From positions 4,280,501 to 4,344,500 of the forward strand of contig NZ_CP036313.1 of NCBI RefSeq assembly GCF_004319545.1: DNA of 64,000 bases. The letters run 5' to 3'. A model generated the notes under the pieces. That model worked only from the letters and a program-made list of their open reading frames with translations. It did no database searches and was not told the origin of the DNA. The position numbers and the translations under genes are program-made. The stretch's first letter is position 1, and every line of letters begins with the position of its first letter. The stretch comes from Desulfobacter hydrogenophilus. GTDB taxonomy: Bacteria; Desulfobacterota; Desulfobacteria; Desulfobacterales; Desulfobacteraceae. Below, piece by piece: positions 53,023 through 61,915 of this stretch.

Positions 53023-53055
53023 TTGACAAGGCATTGTCTACAGTCTACTTTAGAC
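53023..53055 (+). promoter_or_regulatory. GntR gene promoter with overlapping operator
   Basis: TTGACA (53023-53028), 17 bp, TACTTT (53046-53051). The palindrome GTCTA-CTT-TAGAC (53043-53055) covers the -10 box, and ATTGTCTACAGT (53033-53044) resembles the TTGT-nn-ACAA half-site pattern of FadR-type regulators. Autoregulation is inferred. Confidence 0.72.
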
Positions 53056-53082
53056 CGAATTTTTTCAAAGGAAAGAAATTTT

Positions 53083-53775
53083 ATGCTGAAGTACCAAAAT
53101 ATTTCAACAAGCATCCTTGAATTTTTAAGGCGGCAGATTGTGTCCGGAAAAATTCAAGGCGGTGAACGCCTCATCGAAAACAAACTATCCGTTGAACTTG
53201 GGGTTAGTCGTCCACCCCTAAGAGAAACCTTTCGAATCCTTCAAAACGAAAGTCTGGTAAAAAGCACGCCTCGCATGGGTACTTTTGTGACCAAGCTCAG
53301 CGGTTCGGATTTTAATCAGATCTGCGACCTTCGCATAATGGTGGAATGTTTTGCTGTTCAGCAATTAAAAAACAGTGGAATAAGAGAACTGCCTGAATTG
53401 AAAAAAATAGTTGAAACCCAGAATGCGATTCAGATTCCAAAAAAATTTATTGACGATGAACAAAAATACACATTATTTTATAAGTTTTCCAAATTTCATC
53501 TTCAACTTGTTGAATCTGCAGGAAATTCCTATCTTACGCATTGGTACCGGGGATTGTCTTCAAATATTGCACGCTACCAGTATCTTTTTTTCTTCCAACC
53601 AGGCGCCATAGCCAAAGACCTGAAAGACCACACCAAAATGCTGAATTTAATTAAATCAGGACAATTAGATGAAGCGGAGGCTCTTTTAAAAGCACACTTG
53701 GAATACCAGCGCAAAAAATTAATGACAACATTAAGCCGGGTTGAAAAGGCAGATATGAATGCAGAAGGACATTAA
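53083..53775 (+). CDS. GntR-family (FCD-type) transcription regulator
   Basis: About 230 residues from the ATG at 53083, preceded by AAAGGAAAG; residues upstream in frame are not part of the family. The N-terminal winged helix-turn-helix (ILEFLRRQIVSGKIQGGERL; LSVELGVSRPPLRETFRILQ; STPRMGTFV) is followed by an all-helical FCD ligand domain (about 75-220; ICDLRIMVECFAVQQL, with metal-ligand-type His near FHLQLVESAGN). It probably senses a carboxylate substrate of the TRAP/GlcD system. 63 nt before dctP. Confidence 0.92.
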   Translation: MLKYQNISTSILEFLRRQIVSGKIQGGERLIENKLSVELGVSRPPLRETFRILQNESLVKSTPRMGTFVTKLSGSDFNQICDLRIMVECFAVQQLKNSGIRELPELKKIVETQNAIQIPKKFIDDEQKYTLFYKFSKFHLQLVESAGNSYLTHWYRGLSSNIARYQYLFFFQPGAIAKDLKDHTKMLNLIKSGQLDEAEALLKAHLEYQRKKLMTTLSRVEKADMNAEGH

Positions 53776-53803
53776 TAAACCAAAGGGGAGACCCAAAGCA
53801 ATA

Positions 53804-53819
53804 ATTGTCTACAATAGAC
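53804..53819 (+). promoter_or_regulatory. Candidate GntR operator upstream of dctP
   Basis: ATTGTCTACAAT (53804-53815) and the palindrome GTCTA-CAA-TAGAC (53807-53819) match the site in front of the regulator, with the same distance from a -10-like TACAAT (53810-53815). No good -35 is seen. Confidence 0.65.
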
Positions 53820-53838
53820 TAAACAGAAGGAGGAAAAA

Positions 53839-54924
53839 ATGAAGATGAAATCAATGCAGGTTTGTCTGATCCTGGCAATAGTGTTGATTGGAACGTCTAT
53901 GGTGTGTGCCAAAGAACGTATGATTCGATGGAAGTATAATTCTTTGTGGCCGGTAGGTATCGGACTTTATGAAGGTGATAAGTATTTTTGTGATACGGTC
54001 AACCGGTTGAGTAACGGCCGATTGAAAATAAAATTATATCCGTCCGGGCAGTTACTACCCGGATATCAGAATCTGGACGCCGTTAAAAAAGGAACAATTC
54101 AATGTGCCGGAGACTTCGGTTCTTACTGGGTTGGCAAAAATACCGCCTTTGACATTCTTGCAACAACGCCCATGGGCATGACCTGGATAGACTACATGCT
54201 CTGGATCTATCATGGCGGCGGCCAACAATTGTATGATGAACTCTATGGACAGTACGGCTGTAAGTGGCTGCTTCAAAATTTCACCCCCATTGAAGCCGGT
54301 ATCCGAACACACAAACCCATCCGTACCTTAGAGGACTATAAGGGGCTACGCCTTCGCATGGGCAGTCTTTTCGGACAAAAAATACTTCAAAAATTAGGGG
54401 CCTCACCGGTTCTGCTGGACGGCAGCGAGGTCTATGAGTCCGTAGCCCGCAAAGTAGTTGATGGCGCTGAATTCAGCATCGCCACAGTGGACTGGACCGT
54501 TGGGTTTCAAAACATCACCAAGTACTGGAATGCCCCGGCATGGTATCAAACGGCCATCGTGCTGGGCGTGATAGTAAATCAAGATGCCTGGAACGAGCTG
54601 CCCGACGACTTGAAAGAAGTGGTGATCCAGGCGTCCCGGGCCACCACAGCCTACATGAGTTCCTGGTTTGAATACGGTAATATCAAAGCAACCCAGGATT
54701 TTCTGGCCGCAGGTACTGAAATCACCCATTTAGACGATGACTCCATTAAAAAAATATCAGCCATTATTAGTGAAGTCCTGGCGGAAGAGGCTGAAAAGAA
54801 TCCGGACTTCAAAAAAATACTTTCTTCACAGATTAAATTCATGAAGGATTTTTCACCGGTTCGCGACTATGAGTCACCGTTTACCTTTGGTACAAATTCC
54901 ATCTCCCTGCCGGAATTAAAGTAG
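53839..54924 (+). CDS. dctP: TRAP transporter substrate-binding protein (DctP family)
   Basis: 361 residues with a signal peptide (MQVCLILAIVLIGTSMVCA). The periplasmic solute receptor shows WPVGIGLYEGDKYFCDTVNR, LKIKLYPSGQLLPGYQNLDA, EAGIRTHKPIRTLEDYKGLR and the carboxylate-binding Arg region in LRLRMGSLFG, then VVDGAEFSIATVDWTVGFQN. Probably binds a 2-hydroxy- or 2-keto-carboxylate, in view of the GlcD/GlcF genes nearby. AGGAGGAAAAA precedes the start. A palindromic repeat separates it from dctQ. Confidence 0.92.
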   Translation: MKMKSMQVCLILAIVLIGTSMVCAKERMIRWKYNSLWPVGIGLYEGDKYFCDTVNRLSNGRLKIKLYPSGQLLPGYQNLDAVKKGTIQCAGDFGSYWVGKNTAFDILATTPMGMTWIDYMLWIYHGGGQQLYDELYGQYGCKWLLQNFTPIEAGIRTHKPIRTLEDYKGLRLRMGSLFGQKILQKLGASPVLLDGSEVYESVARKVVDGAEFSIATVDWTVGFQNITKYWNAPAWYQTAIVLGVIVNQDAWNELPDDLKEVVIQASRATTAYMSSWFEYGNIKATQDFLAAGTEITHLDDDSIKKISAIISEVLAEEAEKNPDFKKILSSQIKFMKDFSPVRDYESPFTFGTNSISLPELK

Positions 54925-54926
54925 TA

Positions 54927-55045
54927 TTTGAACGCAAAGTCACCCATCTGTGGCATTGCAGAAAAATTTCCAATCCTCACATACGTTCGTATGCTCCGGT
55001 TGGAAATTTTTCTGCGCCTTGCATTTGGGCAACTTTGCAACCAAA
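54927..55045. repeat. Palindromic repeat element, copy B
   Basis: Arms of about 50 bp (GCAAAGTCACCCATCTGTGG at 54934, inverted in TTGCATTTGGGCAACTTTGC ending 55038) around CATACGTTCGTATG. It begins 3 bp after the dctP stop and lies within the TRAP operon, where a stable hairpin could protect dctP mRNA and lower dctQM. Confidence 0.82.
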
Positions 55046-55088
55046 CACGAATTTCCGTTAATATATTGGAATTAGGAATTGTTTTTAT

Positions 55089-55601
55089 ATGGAATTGATG
55101 AATCGAATAATTTTAATAATTGAAAAAATCATTGCAGCCATTGGCAAAACAGCCGCCTGGGCCATTATACCCTTAATGCTGATCATGGTTTTTGAAGTGG
55201 TGACCCGGCGTATACTCAATCATCCCACGCTATGGACGTTTGAAACCAGCACTCAGCTTTATGGATTTCATTTTATGATTCTGGGTGCCTATACGCTGCA
55301 ACTGGGTCGCCACATTTCAGTGGACATTGTTGTTGAACGCTTCACCAAGCGTACAAGGGCAATCCTGGACATTCTGCTTTACCTGGTTTTCTTTTTCCCT
55401 TTTATCATTGTTTTACTTATTGAAAGCACAGCCTTTGCCCGGGAATCATGGAGAATACTTGAAACCAGTTTTTCTGTATTTGCACCACCAATTTATCCCA
55501 TCAAGACAATGATTCCGCTCACGGCTCTGTTGCTTTTGCTGCAAGGGATCTGCATGTTTTATCGAAAATTCATTTTCGTGGTAAAGGGAGTTGAGTTATG
55601 A
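55089..55601 (+). CDS. dctQ: TRAP transporter small membrane subunit (DctQ family)
   Basis: 170 residues, four membrane helices (first about 12-36, IIEKIIAAIGKTAAWAIIPL; VVTRRILNHPTLW in the first loop; HISVDIVVERFTKR in the second). Partners DctM; needed for assembly of the transporter. No strong ribosome-binding site is obvious; starts at ATG 55089. Overlaps dctM by 4 nt. Confidence 0.9.
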   Translation: MELMNRIILIIEKIIAAIGKTAAWAIIPLMLIMVFEVVTRRILNHPTLWTFETSTQLYGFHFMILGAYTLQLGRHISVDIVVERFTKRTRAILDILLYLVFFFPFIIVLLIESTAFARESWRILETSFSVFAPPIYPIKTMIPLTALLLLLQGICMFYRKFIFVVKGVEL

Positions 55602-56926
55602 CAACCGGTATGATCCTTGCGCTTTTAATGTTCGTTTGCCTGTTGATTGGTCTTAGCCTGGGCCATCCCCTGGCCTTTACCCTTGGCGGACTGGCCGTCA
55701 TTTTCGGATATTTCGGATGGGGACCGGAATGTTTCGGTATGTTCATTGATCGCATCTACATGTCGACCATGAACAGTTACATCCTTGTGGCAGTACCCCT
55801 GTTCGTCCTGATGGCCAATTTTTTAGACCGATCCGGCGTCATGGAGGGACTGTTTGTCTCTGTGCGCTACCTTCTTGGCCCCGTGCGCGGCGGTATTGGG
55901 ATGACCGTTATCCTGGTGGCCACTATTTTTGCGGCCTGCACCGGTATTGTCGGCGCGTCAGTGGTGACCATTGCCCTTTTGGCTACCCCGCCCCTGCTTG
56001 AATATGGATATAAAAAGGAATTGATTGCCGGCTCCATCTGTGCCGGCGGCACCCTGGGCATCCTGATCCCCCCCAGCATCATGCTGGTGCTCATGGGGTC
56101 CTATGCCGGTGTTCCGGTGGGCCAGTTGTTCATGGGGGCTCTAATTCCCGGTGCCATCCTTTCCGGGCTGTATATTCTATATATTGCTATTATCTGTTTT
56201 ATTAAGCCGGAATGGGGCCCCGCCCTGACAGTCGAAGAACGTGCGGCGGTTCCCACCCAAAAAGTGCTTATCGACTGCCTGAAAAATCTTTTCCCGCCCG
56301 CGCTTTTGATAGCGTCGGTCCTTGGGGCTATCTTTGCCGGTGTGGCAACGCCTACGGAAGCTGCAGGCATGGGGGCCTTTGTTGCCCTTTTAATGATGAT
56401 TGCATACGGCAGATTCAGTTTCAAAATTATCAAGGACTCGGTAATTGCCACCAGTACGGTAACGTCCATGGTATTGTTTATCGTGGTTGGCGCCACCTGT
56501 TTTACCGGCGTCTTCATCGGCCTTGGCGGTGACGAGCTTGTGGAAGTGGCCATACTGAGTGTGGGAAGCAAATGGGGATCTTTTGCCCTGATGATGCTCA
56601 TCGTCCTTTTTCTGGGCATGTTTATTGATTGGATCGGCATCACCATGATCTGCCTGCCGCTCTTTGTTCCCATTGCCAGAGATCTTGGATTTAACGAATT
56701 GTGGTTTGTTATGATGATTGCCATGAACCTGCAAATGTCTTTTCTGACGCCGCCGCTGGGCTATGCTTTTTTTTACTTCAAAGGCGCGGGAGGAGCCACA
56801 TCTCAAATCGAGATGATTGAAATATACCGGGGCATGATCCCCTTTATTCTGATAATGCTTTCAGCCCTGGCGCTGTGTATCCTGTTTCCCCAAACCGTTC
56901 TCTACCTGCCCGAAATGATGAACTAA
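55598..56926 (+). CDS. dctM: TRAP transporter large permease (DctM family)
   Basis: 442 residues, about 12 membrane helices; it catalyses Na+-coupled uptake of the substrate delivered by DctP. Typical blocks are GIVGASVVTIALLATPPLLE, GTLGILIPPSIMLVLMGSYA, VATPTEAAGMGAFVAL and FLGMFIDWIGITMICLPLFV. The stop codon TAA is the first base set of repeat copy 4. Confidence 0.94.
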   Translation: MTTGMILALLMFVCLLIGLSLGHPLAFTLGGLAVIFGYFGWGPECFGMFIDRIYMSTMNSYILVAVPLFVLMANFLDRSGVMEGLFVSVRYLLGPVRGGIGMTVILVATIFAACTGIVGASVVTIALLATPPLLEYGYKKELIAGSICAGGTLGILIPPSIMLVLMGSYAGVPVGQLFMGALIPGAILSGLYILYIAIICFIKPEWGPALTVEERAAVPTQKVLIDCLKNLFPPALLIASVLGAIFAGVATPTEAAGMGAFVALLMMIAYGRFSFKIIKDSVIATSTVTSMVLFIVVGATCFTGVFIGLGGDELVEVAILSVGSKWGSFALMMLIVLFLGMFIDWIGITMICLPLFVPIARDLGFNELWFVMMIAMNLQMSFLTPPLGYAFFYFKGAGGATSQIEMIEIYRGMIPFILIMLSALALCILFPQTVLYLPEMMN

Positions 56927-56977
56927 CATCCATGGGCTGACCTGGCAGATCAACACCCAGACTTAACCCATAACAAA
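56924..56977 (+). repeat. Dispersed CATGGGCTGA repeat, copy 4
   Basis: Begins on the TAA stop of dctM (TAACATCCATGGGCTGACCT) and ends CTTAACCCATAACAAATC. It lies between dctM and glcD. Confidence 0.88.
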
Positions 56978-57028
56978 TCATGAAAGTAATTTAACAATTT
57001 ATTGAAACTTTCATATAGTGAGGAAGAC

Positions 57029-58402
57029 GTGTTAACCGAAAAAATAAAAAAAAAGCTGAAAAACATTGTTGGGTCAAAGGGATTTATTGATACCCCGGAA
57101 GACTTGTCAGCCTATTCCTATGATGCGTTTGTTAAAGAGGCAACCCCACAACTTGTGCTGTTGCCTGAATCCACGGCAGATGTTGCCGCTATCATGGCGA
57201 TAGCCGACCAGGAGGGCATCCCGGTTACCGCACGGGGAGCCGGGACCAACATCAGTGGCGCCTCTATTCCCGTCAATAAAGGGATTGTCCTATCCTTAAC
57301 CCGGATGGACCAAATCCTTGAGGTCAGCACCCCAAACCGGTACTGTATTGTCCAGCCCGGCGTGGTTAACGGAGATCTCCAGGCCTGTCTGGCTAAAGAG
57401 GGATTCTTCTACCCCCCTGACCCGGGCAGTTACATGGTTTCCACCATCGGCGGTAATGTGGCCCAGAATGCCGGGGGACCCCGCTGCCTGAAATACGGCG
57501 TGACGGTTGATTATGTCCTGAGCATGGAAGTGGTGCTGGCGTCAGGCGAAGTGATTCGTTTTGGAAGCCGGAATGTAAAAGACGTTACCGGCTACCGGCT
57601 GTCAAGCCTTTTTTGCGGGTCCGAAGGTACTCTGGGCATTGTCACTGAAATCACATTAAGGGTTGTGCCTTTACCCGAAGCCACACGCACCATACTTGCC
57701 GTATACAACGACCTGGATGACACGGCGGACACAGTTGCCGACATTATTGGTTCAGGCATTCTTCCGGCTGCCCTGGAATTAATGGACAAAACCGTGGTTA
57801 ACGCTGTGGAAGACTCTGCCCACATTGGCCTGCCTCGCCATGCCGAAGGACTGCTGCTCATTGAAGTGGATGGTGTCGAAGAAGCCGTGGAAAAGGAAAT
57901 GCGCACCATTGTTGAAAAAGCCAAAGCCCACGGCGCCCAAGAAGTCATTGAAGCGCGTACGGCTGCCGAGCGAGACGATGTCTGGACGGCCCGGCGCTCG
58001 GCATACGGGGTGTTTGCTCGCCTGGCACCGGATTGTATTGTAGAGGATGCCACCGTACCGGTCAGCCATGTCCCTGACATGATCCGCCACATCCGGCAGA
58101 TTGCGGACCGTTACCAATTGCGCATCGGCATTCTGGCCCATGCAGGTGACGGCAACATGCATCCGTTGATCTCCACAGATACAAACGACAAAGAAGAGTG
58201 GCAGCGGGTTGAAGCTGCCAGTCGAGAGATTTTCGAACTGGCCATGTCCTATCACGGAACCTTGTCCGGGGAGCACGGCATTGGCCTTGCAAAAACGGAC
58301 TACCTGCCCATGGCCATTGACGATGCAACCCAGGCCTTCATGACCAGGATCAAGCAATGTGTGGACCCCAAAGGGATCCTTAATCCCGGAAAATTTGTAT
58401 AG
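57029..58402 (+). CDS. glcD: FAD-linked 2-hydroxyacid oxidase, GlcD family
   Basis: About 457 residues from GTG 57029, which follows GAGGAAG; the frame opens upstream to TTG 57002. FAD-binding type 4 domain (VTARGAGTNISGASIPVNKG; PPDPGSYMVSTIGGNVAQNA; LFCGSEGTLGIVTEITLR) and FAD-oxidase C-terminal domain (ILAHAGDGNMHPLIS; SGEHGIGLAKTDYLP). It would oxidise glycolate or D-lactate type acids with GlcF. Next gene starts 1 nt (open frame) to 9 nt (ATG) later. Confidence 0.93.
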   Translation: MLTEKIKKKLKNIVGSKGFIDTPEDLSAYSYDAFVKEATPQLVLLPESTADVAAIMAIADQEGIPVTARGAGTNISGASIPVNKGIVLSLTRMDQILEVSTPNRYCIVQPGVVNGDLQACLAKEGFFYPPDPGSYMVSTIGGNVAQNAGGPRCLKYGVTVDYVLSMEVVLASGEVIRFGSRNVKDVTGYRLSSLFCGSEGTLGIVTEITLRVVPLPEATRTILAVYNDLDDTADTVADIIGSGILPAALELMDKTVVNAVEDSAHIGLPRHAEGLLLIEVDGVEEAVEKEMRTIVEKAKAHGAQEVIEARTAAERDDVWTARRSAYGVFARLAPDCIVEDATVPVSHVPDMIRHIRQIADRYQLRIGILAHAGDGNMHPLISTDTNDKEEWQRVEAASREIFELAMSYHGTLSGEHGIGLAKTDYLPMAIDDATQAFMTRIKQCVDPKGILNPGKFV

Positions 58403-58411
58403 GTGGTGATC

Positions 58412-59644
58412 ATGAAAGCTGATGAAGCATATCAATGTGGTAAATGCGGTCTATGCCTAACCAGTTGTCCGGTCTACAGGGTAACCCGTGAAGAAACCAC
58501 GGCCCCCAGGGCCAAGGTTCATCTAATCAGAAGTTTCGCCCATGACAGCCTGCCGGCTACGGACCGCATGCAGGAAAAGTTGCAATGCTGCCTGATGTGC
58601 GGCACCTGTACAAACATGTGCCCGGGCGGTGTGCAGCACGATATCCTATTCATGCGCATGCGCCAAGAAATGGGGGTCCGGCGCGGCCGGTCAAAGGAAG
58701 TCAAGGTCGCAGAAGCGATTCTGCCCAGGGAAAACCGGCTTCGGCTGGCGTCAAAGGCGGCACGGTTAGGAACCAGCAGCCTGGCCCAGCGCATCATTGG
58801 ACGCATGCACATCGGCAACATCCCCATTGAGAACTTTCCGCCCCCCAACGCAACACCTTTTCGCGACCAGATACCGGAAATTATTGAACCTTCCGGCAGA
58901 CCTGCAGGCACGGTGGTTTATTTCACCGGGTGTGCGACTAACCATATTTTTGAACGCACCGGCCACGCCGTCATCAAGGTGTTAACACGCATGGGATACC
59001 GGGTCTTGCTCCCCAAAAATCAGGGATGTTGTGGTCTGCCGCTGTTTTTTCACGGTGGTATAAAGCAGGCAGAGGATACGATTCTATCCAACATCGATAC
59101 TCTGCAAGCCACCACCTGCGATGCCATATTGGTGGACTGCGCGACCTGCGGCTCGGCCCTGGGCCATGCGTATCCGCAATTGATGGCTGAATTGGATCTA
59201 CCTGACGGGCCGGCACGTCGCCTGGCCGAAAAAGTGTGGGATATCGGCGAGTTTGTTTTTAAGCATTTTGACCAATTGGCGCCCCATCTGGATCAAGAAA
59301 GGGATAAAGAGACCGTAACCTATCATTTGCCCTGTCACCTTAAAAATCATGGCCAAGGGAAAAATATGGTTGAAAACCTGCTGAAGCAGCTTCCCCATGT
59401 GGATTACCAAAAGGCAGGAGACTGGGATTCATGCTGCGGCGGGGGCGGTTTCTTTTTCAATGAATACCCTGAAATCTCAAAAAAAATCGTAGACGGCAAA
59501 ATCAAAAACGCGATCAACACAGGGGCACAATCCTGGGCAACGGGCTGTCCGGGCTGCCGGGTACAATTGTCAGGCAACCTGCCCCAAAAAGGCTTGCTTG
59601 ATGTCTGCCATCCAATGGAAATCATCGCCCGGGGACTTAAATAA
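58412..59644 (+). CDS. glcF: Iron-sulfur subunit of 2-hydroxyacid oxidase, GlcF family
   Basis: About 410 residues from ATG 58412 with AGGTGGTG upstream (the frame opens at GTG 58403). Two [4Fe-4S] ferredoxin motifs (CGKCGLCLTSCPVYR; CCLMCGTCTNMCPGG) and two CCG domains (GCCGLPLFFHGG; CCGGGGFFFN). It passes electrons from GlcD to the respiratory chain or a quinone/hydrogenase-type acceptor. The GlcD-GlcF pair also resembles D-lactate oxidase LldEFG-like systems. Confidence 0.93.
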   Translation: MKADEAYQCGKCGLCLTSCPVYRVTREETTAPRAKVHLIRSFAHDSLPATDRMQEKLQCCLMCGTCTNMCPGGVQHDILFMRMRQEMGVRRGRSKEVKVAEAILPRENRLRLASKAARLGTSSLAQRIIGRMHIGNIPIENFPPPNATPFRDQIPEIIEPSGRPAGTVVYFTGCATNHIFERTGHAVIKVLTRMGYRVLLPKNQGCCGLPLFFHGGIKQAEDTILSNIDTLQATTCDAILVDCATCGSALGHAYPQLMAELDLPDGPARRLAEKVWDIGEFVFKHFDQLAPHLDQERDKETVTYHLPCHLKNHGQGKNMVENLLKQLPHVDYQKAGDWDSCCGGGGFFFNEYPEISKKIVDGKIKNAINTGAQSWATGCPGCRVQLSGNLPQKGLLDVCHPMEIIARGLK

Positions 59645-59667
59645 CTTGGTAAAAAAGATGATAAGGG

Positions 59668-59703
59668 CCGCAGATTAAATCAAGTAGACGAAATTTGCGG
59701 TCC
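59668..59703. terminator. Hairpin after glcF and the FapA-like gene
   Basis: GGGCCGCAGATT pairs with AATTTGCGGTCC with one mismatch and one G-T pair. On the minus strand a T-rich stretch follows after a few bases. Convergent ends of glcF and the FapA-like gene. Confidence 0.45.
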
Positions 59704-59720
59704 TAACCCAGGGCAAATTG

Positions 59721-61880
59721 TTAAAAATCATCCACCTGCATCTGGTAAAAGATTTGGGAATTTTCCCCGTCATCGGATTTGACAGGCCGCTCCGTGATCC
59801 GGACATGACAAAGTTCAGTCTCCGGCACAAATGTGCTGTGCAGCCCCTTAATGACGGTTCCAGACACGATTTCACCGTCCACAACCACCCGGGCCTTTCC
59901 AGGAGTATGCTCCGACCAGCGGATCAGATTTTTTTTCTCATCAGCCAGGGCCTTTTTTGACGCCGCCGGTTCAAAAATATGCTGGTTTATTTTTGCTGCC
60001 TGTTTAATAAAGTCTTTGATTTTTGCGGCACACATCTGCATTTTCTTTTCCGCAGCTTTTAGATTTTTTCTAAGTCCTGTTAAACGACTATCTAAGGATT
60101 CCCGGCCACCCGGAGGCAGTTCCGACCGGGATTCAATTTCCCGGTATTTAACCAGTATCCGATCCCTGCCCAAATCCAGTTCGGTCATCTGTTTTTTAAG
60201 ATCGCCTGCCTGTCTGCGGATCGCATTCTTTTTTTTACCCAAATCCTGAAGCACTTCTTCCAATCGTATTGTCCCGGCACTGTTTCTTTCCAGTTCCCGG
60301 GCAACAAAAGCATCATGCCCGACTCTAATCCTGGAAGGGCCGGCTGTACCGGAGCCGATGCTGCGGGCCATCAGTCCCATTTTAGCGGACACCCGGCTTG
60401 ACACCAGTATACCGGTGATAATGGAACAGGTTCCGGAGCATTCAATTTTTGAATCTACAACCTTTTTTTTAACAAACACATCACCCATACAGACAATCTG
60501 GCTGTTGGTAATGGATTGGGCATACACATTGCCCCGGGCGTACACCCGGGCATCATTGATGCTGCGGGTAATGGTCAGATCTCCCTTGGCTTCTACAATG
60601 CCGTTGTCCACTGCCTGTGCGGAAACATCAACACCGCACACCCTGGCACCGGATTTTATGCTCCCGGTTACACGAATGTTGCAGTCAAGTTCAACAGGCC
60701 CGGTTTCATTGTCTATATCACCGTTAATCTCAGATTCTTCATGGACAACAATCAACCCGGCCAAGGTGATCCTGGGGGCTCCCCGAACCGTGGCCAGCAC
60801 TTTTTGACCGTCCTCGGACAACACGGCACCTGCACCGACACGAAAGGGATCATCCGTTTTGCCTATCGCCGAAACGACATTACCGAAGACGTCTTTGCCG
60901 GGCTGGGGTCTGGTCCCTGCAATTTTTTCAGCCAGCACCGTGCCTTTTTCCACCAAAGACCTTCGGCCCCAGCGTTTAAAATCAATATTGCCGGAATCAT
61001 CCATGCCACCGGTTTTTAGATAATCCGTATTAAAAAAAAACTCTATTTTGGTATTTTTCCCCGGGGACGCCCCTACCCCCTGGGCCACACCGAAAAGTGT
61101 TGAATCCGCAATGGACGATCTGATAAAGTCTTCTATGCGTTCATCCGATGCCAGACCGAAAACAATGCCATTTTCCGCTAGGGCCGTACGAACGACCACG
61201 GCCGGAATATCCGGATCCATGTCACAAATTTTTGATAAAAATGCAGACATATGGTCGCAGGTAACCTGGAGCAAAAGGCCCCCGCATATCTGTGCCACCT
61301 GTTCCATCCGGTCAAGGATCAGATTATCATTGGCTTCCGGGGTTCCCCCTGGGATATTGTTTGCAGATGTGTGGTACGCATCAGGGTCACCAGAAAGCCC
61401 ATCCACCAAGGATTTTGTTTTTGCAGACGGTTTGCCGGGCAAGTCAGGCGGTGTGCAGGATCGATTCTGAAGTTTAAGTATCGCATCCCGCTGTTTTATT
61501 GTGATCATGCCCGCTTCCACCATCACGTCTCCGATGCGCCGGGGCTTTTTCCCTTTTTTGAACTGCTCTTTTTGTTCCTCCAAAGCCAGATCCAGAACGC
61601 TTTTATTAACAATCCCCCTGGCAAGCGCGATGGCACCGAACCGGTATTCTTGTTGATGGATGGCAACGGCTTTGACTGCCATGGTCAGCCGATGAACATT
61701 CTGGGTTGAAATCAGGCTTTCAGCAAGAAAATATGCTTTGAGTTTTTCATTTAAATCGTTGTCACCGGTGCATTGGGCAAGGGCATTTTGCAACTGTTCT
61801 TCACTGATGAATTCATTTTTGACAGCCAGGATTCCGATCAGCGGAGCAGTTTTACCATGCTTTAACCCATCTTCTGCCAT
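59721..61880 (-). CDS. DUF342/FapA-family protein
   Basis: 719 residues. It opens with two degenerate type IV pilus/PilB-like N-terminal segments (GILAVKNEFISEEQLQNALA; GDVMVEAGMITIKQRDAILK). From about residue 290 it is the polymer-like beta-helix of the FapA/DUF342 family (VLAEKIAGTRPQPGKDVFGN; GDIDNETGPVELDCNIRVTG; AKGDLTITRSINDARVYARG), ending in a coiled coil (about 530-640). No signal peptide. The function is unclear; FapA relatives affect flagellar assembly or cell-surface polymer. The ispH gene lies 35 nt upstream on the same strand. Confidence 0.85.
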   Translation of the reverse strand: MAEDGLKHGKTAPLIGILAVKNEFISEEQLQNALAQCTGDNDLNEKLKAYFLAESLISTQNVHRLTMAVKAVAIHQQEYRFGAIALARGIVNKSVLDLALEEQKEQFKKGKKPRRIGDVMVEAGMITIKQRDAILKLQNRSCTPPDLPGKPSAKTKSLVDGLSGDPDAYHTSANNIPGGTPEANDNLILDRMEQVAQICGGLLLQVTCDHMSAFLSKICDMDPDIPAVVVRTALAENGIVFGLASDERIEDFIRSSIADSTLFGVAQGVGASPGKNTKIEFFFNTDYLKTGGMDDSGNIDFKRWGRRSLVEKGTVLAEKIAGTRPQPGKDVFGNVVSAIGKTDDPFRVGAGAVLSEDGQKVLATVRGAPRITLAGLIVVHEESEINGDIDNETGPVELDCNIRVTGSIKSGARVCGVDVSAQAVDNGIVEAKGDLTITRSINDARVYARGNVYAQSITNSQIVCMGDVFVKKKVVDSKIECSGTCSIITGILVSSRVSAKMGLMARSIGSGTAGPSRIRVGHDAFVARELERNSAGTIRLEEVLQDLGKKKNAIRRQAGDLKKQMTELDLGRDRILVKYREIESRSELPPGGRESLDSRLTGLRKNLKAAEKKMQMCAAKIKDFIKQAAKINQHIFEPAASKKALADEKKNLIRWSEHTPGKARVVVDGEIVSGTVIKGLHSTFVPETELCHVRITERPVKSDDGENSQIFYQMQVDDF

Positions 61881-61915
61881 ATTTTCCCAACATCCTCCTT
61901 AGAAAAGGATAACTA

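Larger units (their letters stand above)
52522..53082. other. 561-bp divergent region before the lap operon and GntR gene
   Basis: No gene seen. Contains a near-perfect palindrome (52599-52632), an AT-rich stretch (52640-52870), a diverged palindromic repeat (52880-52951), and the GntR promoter and operator (53023-53055). Confidence 0.6.
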
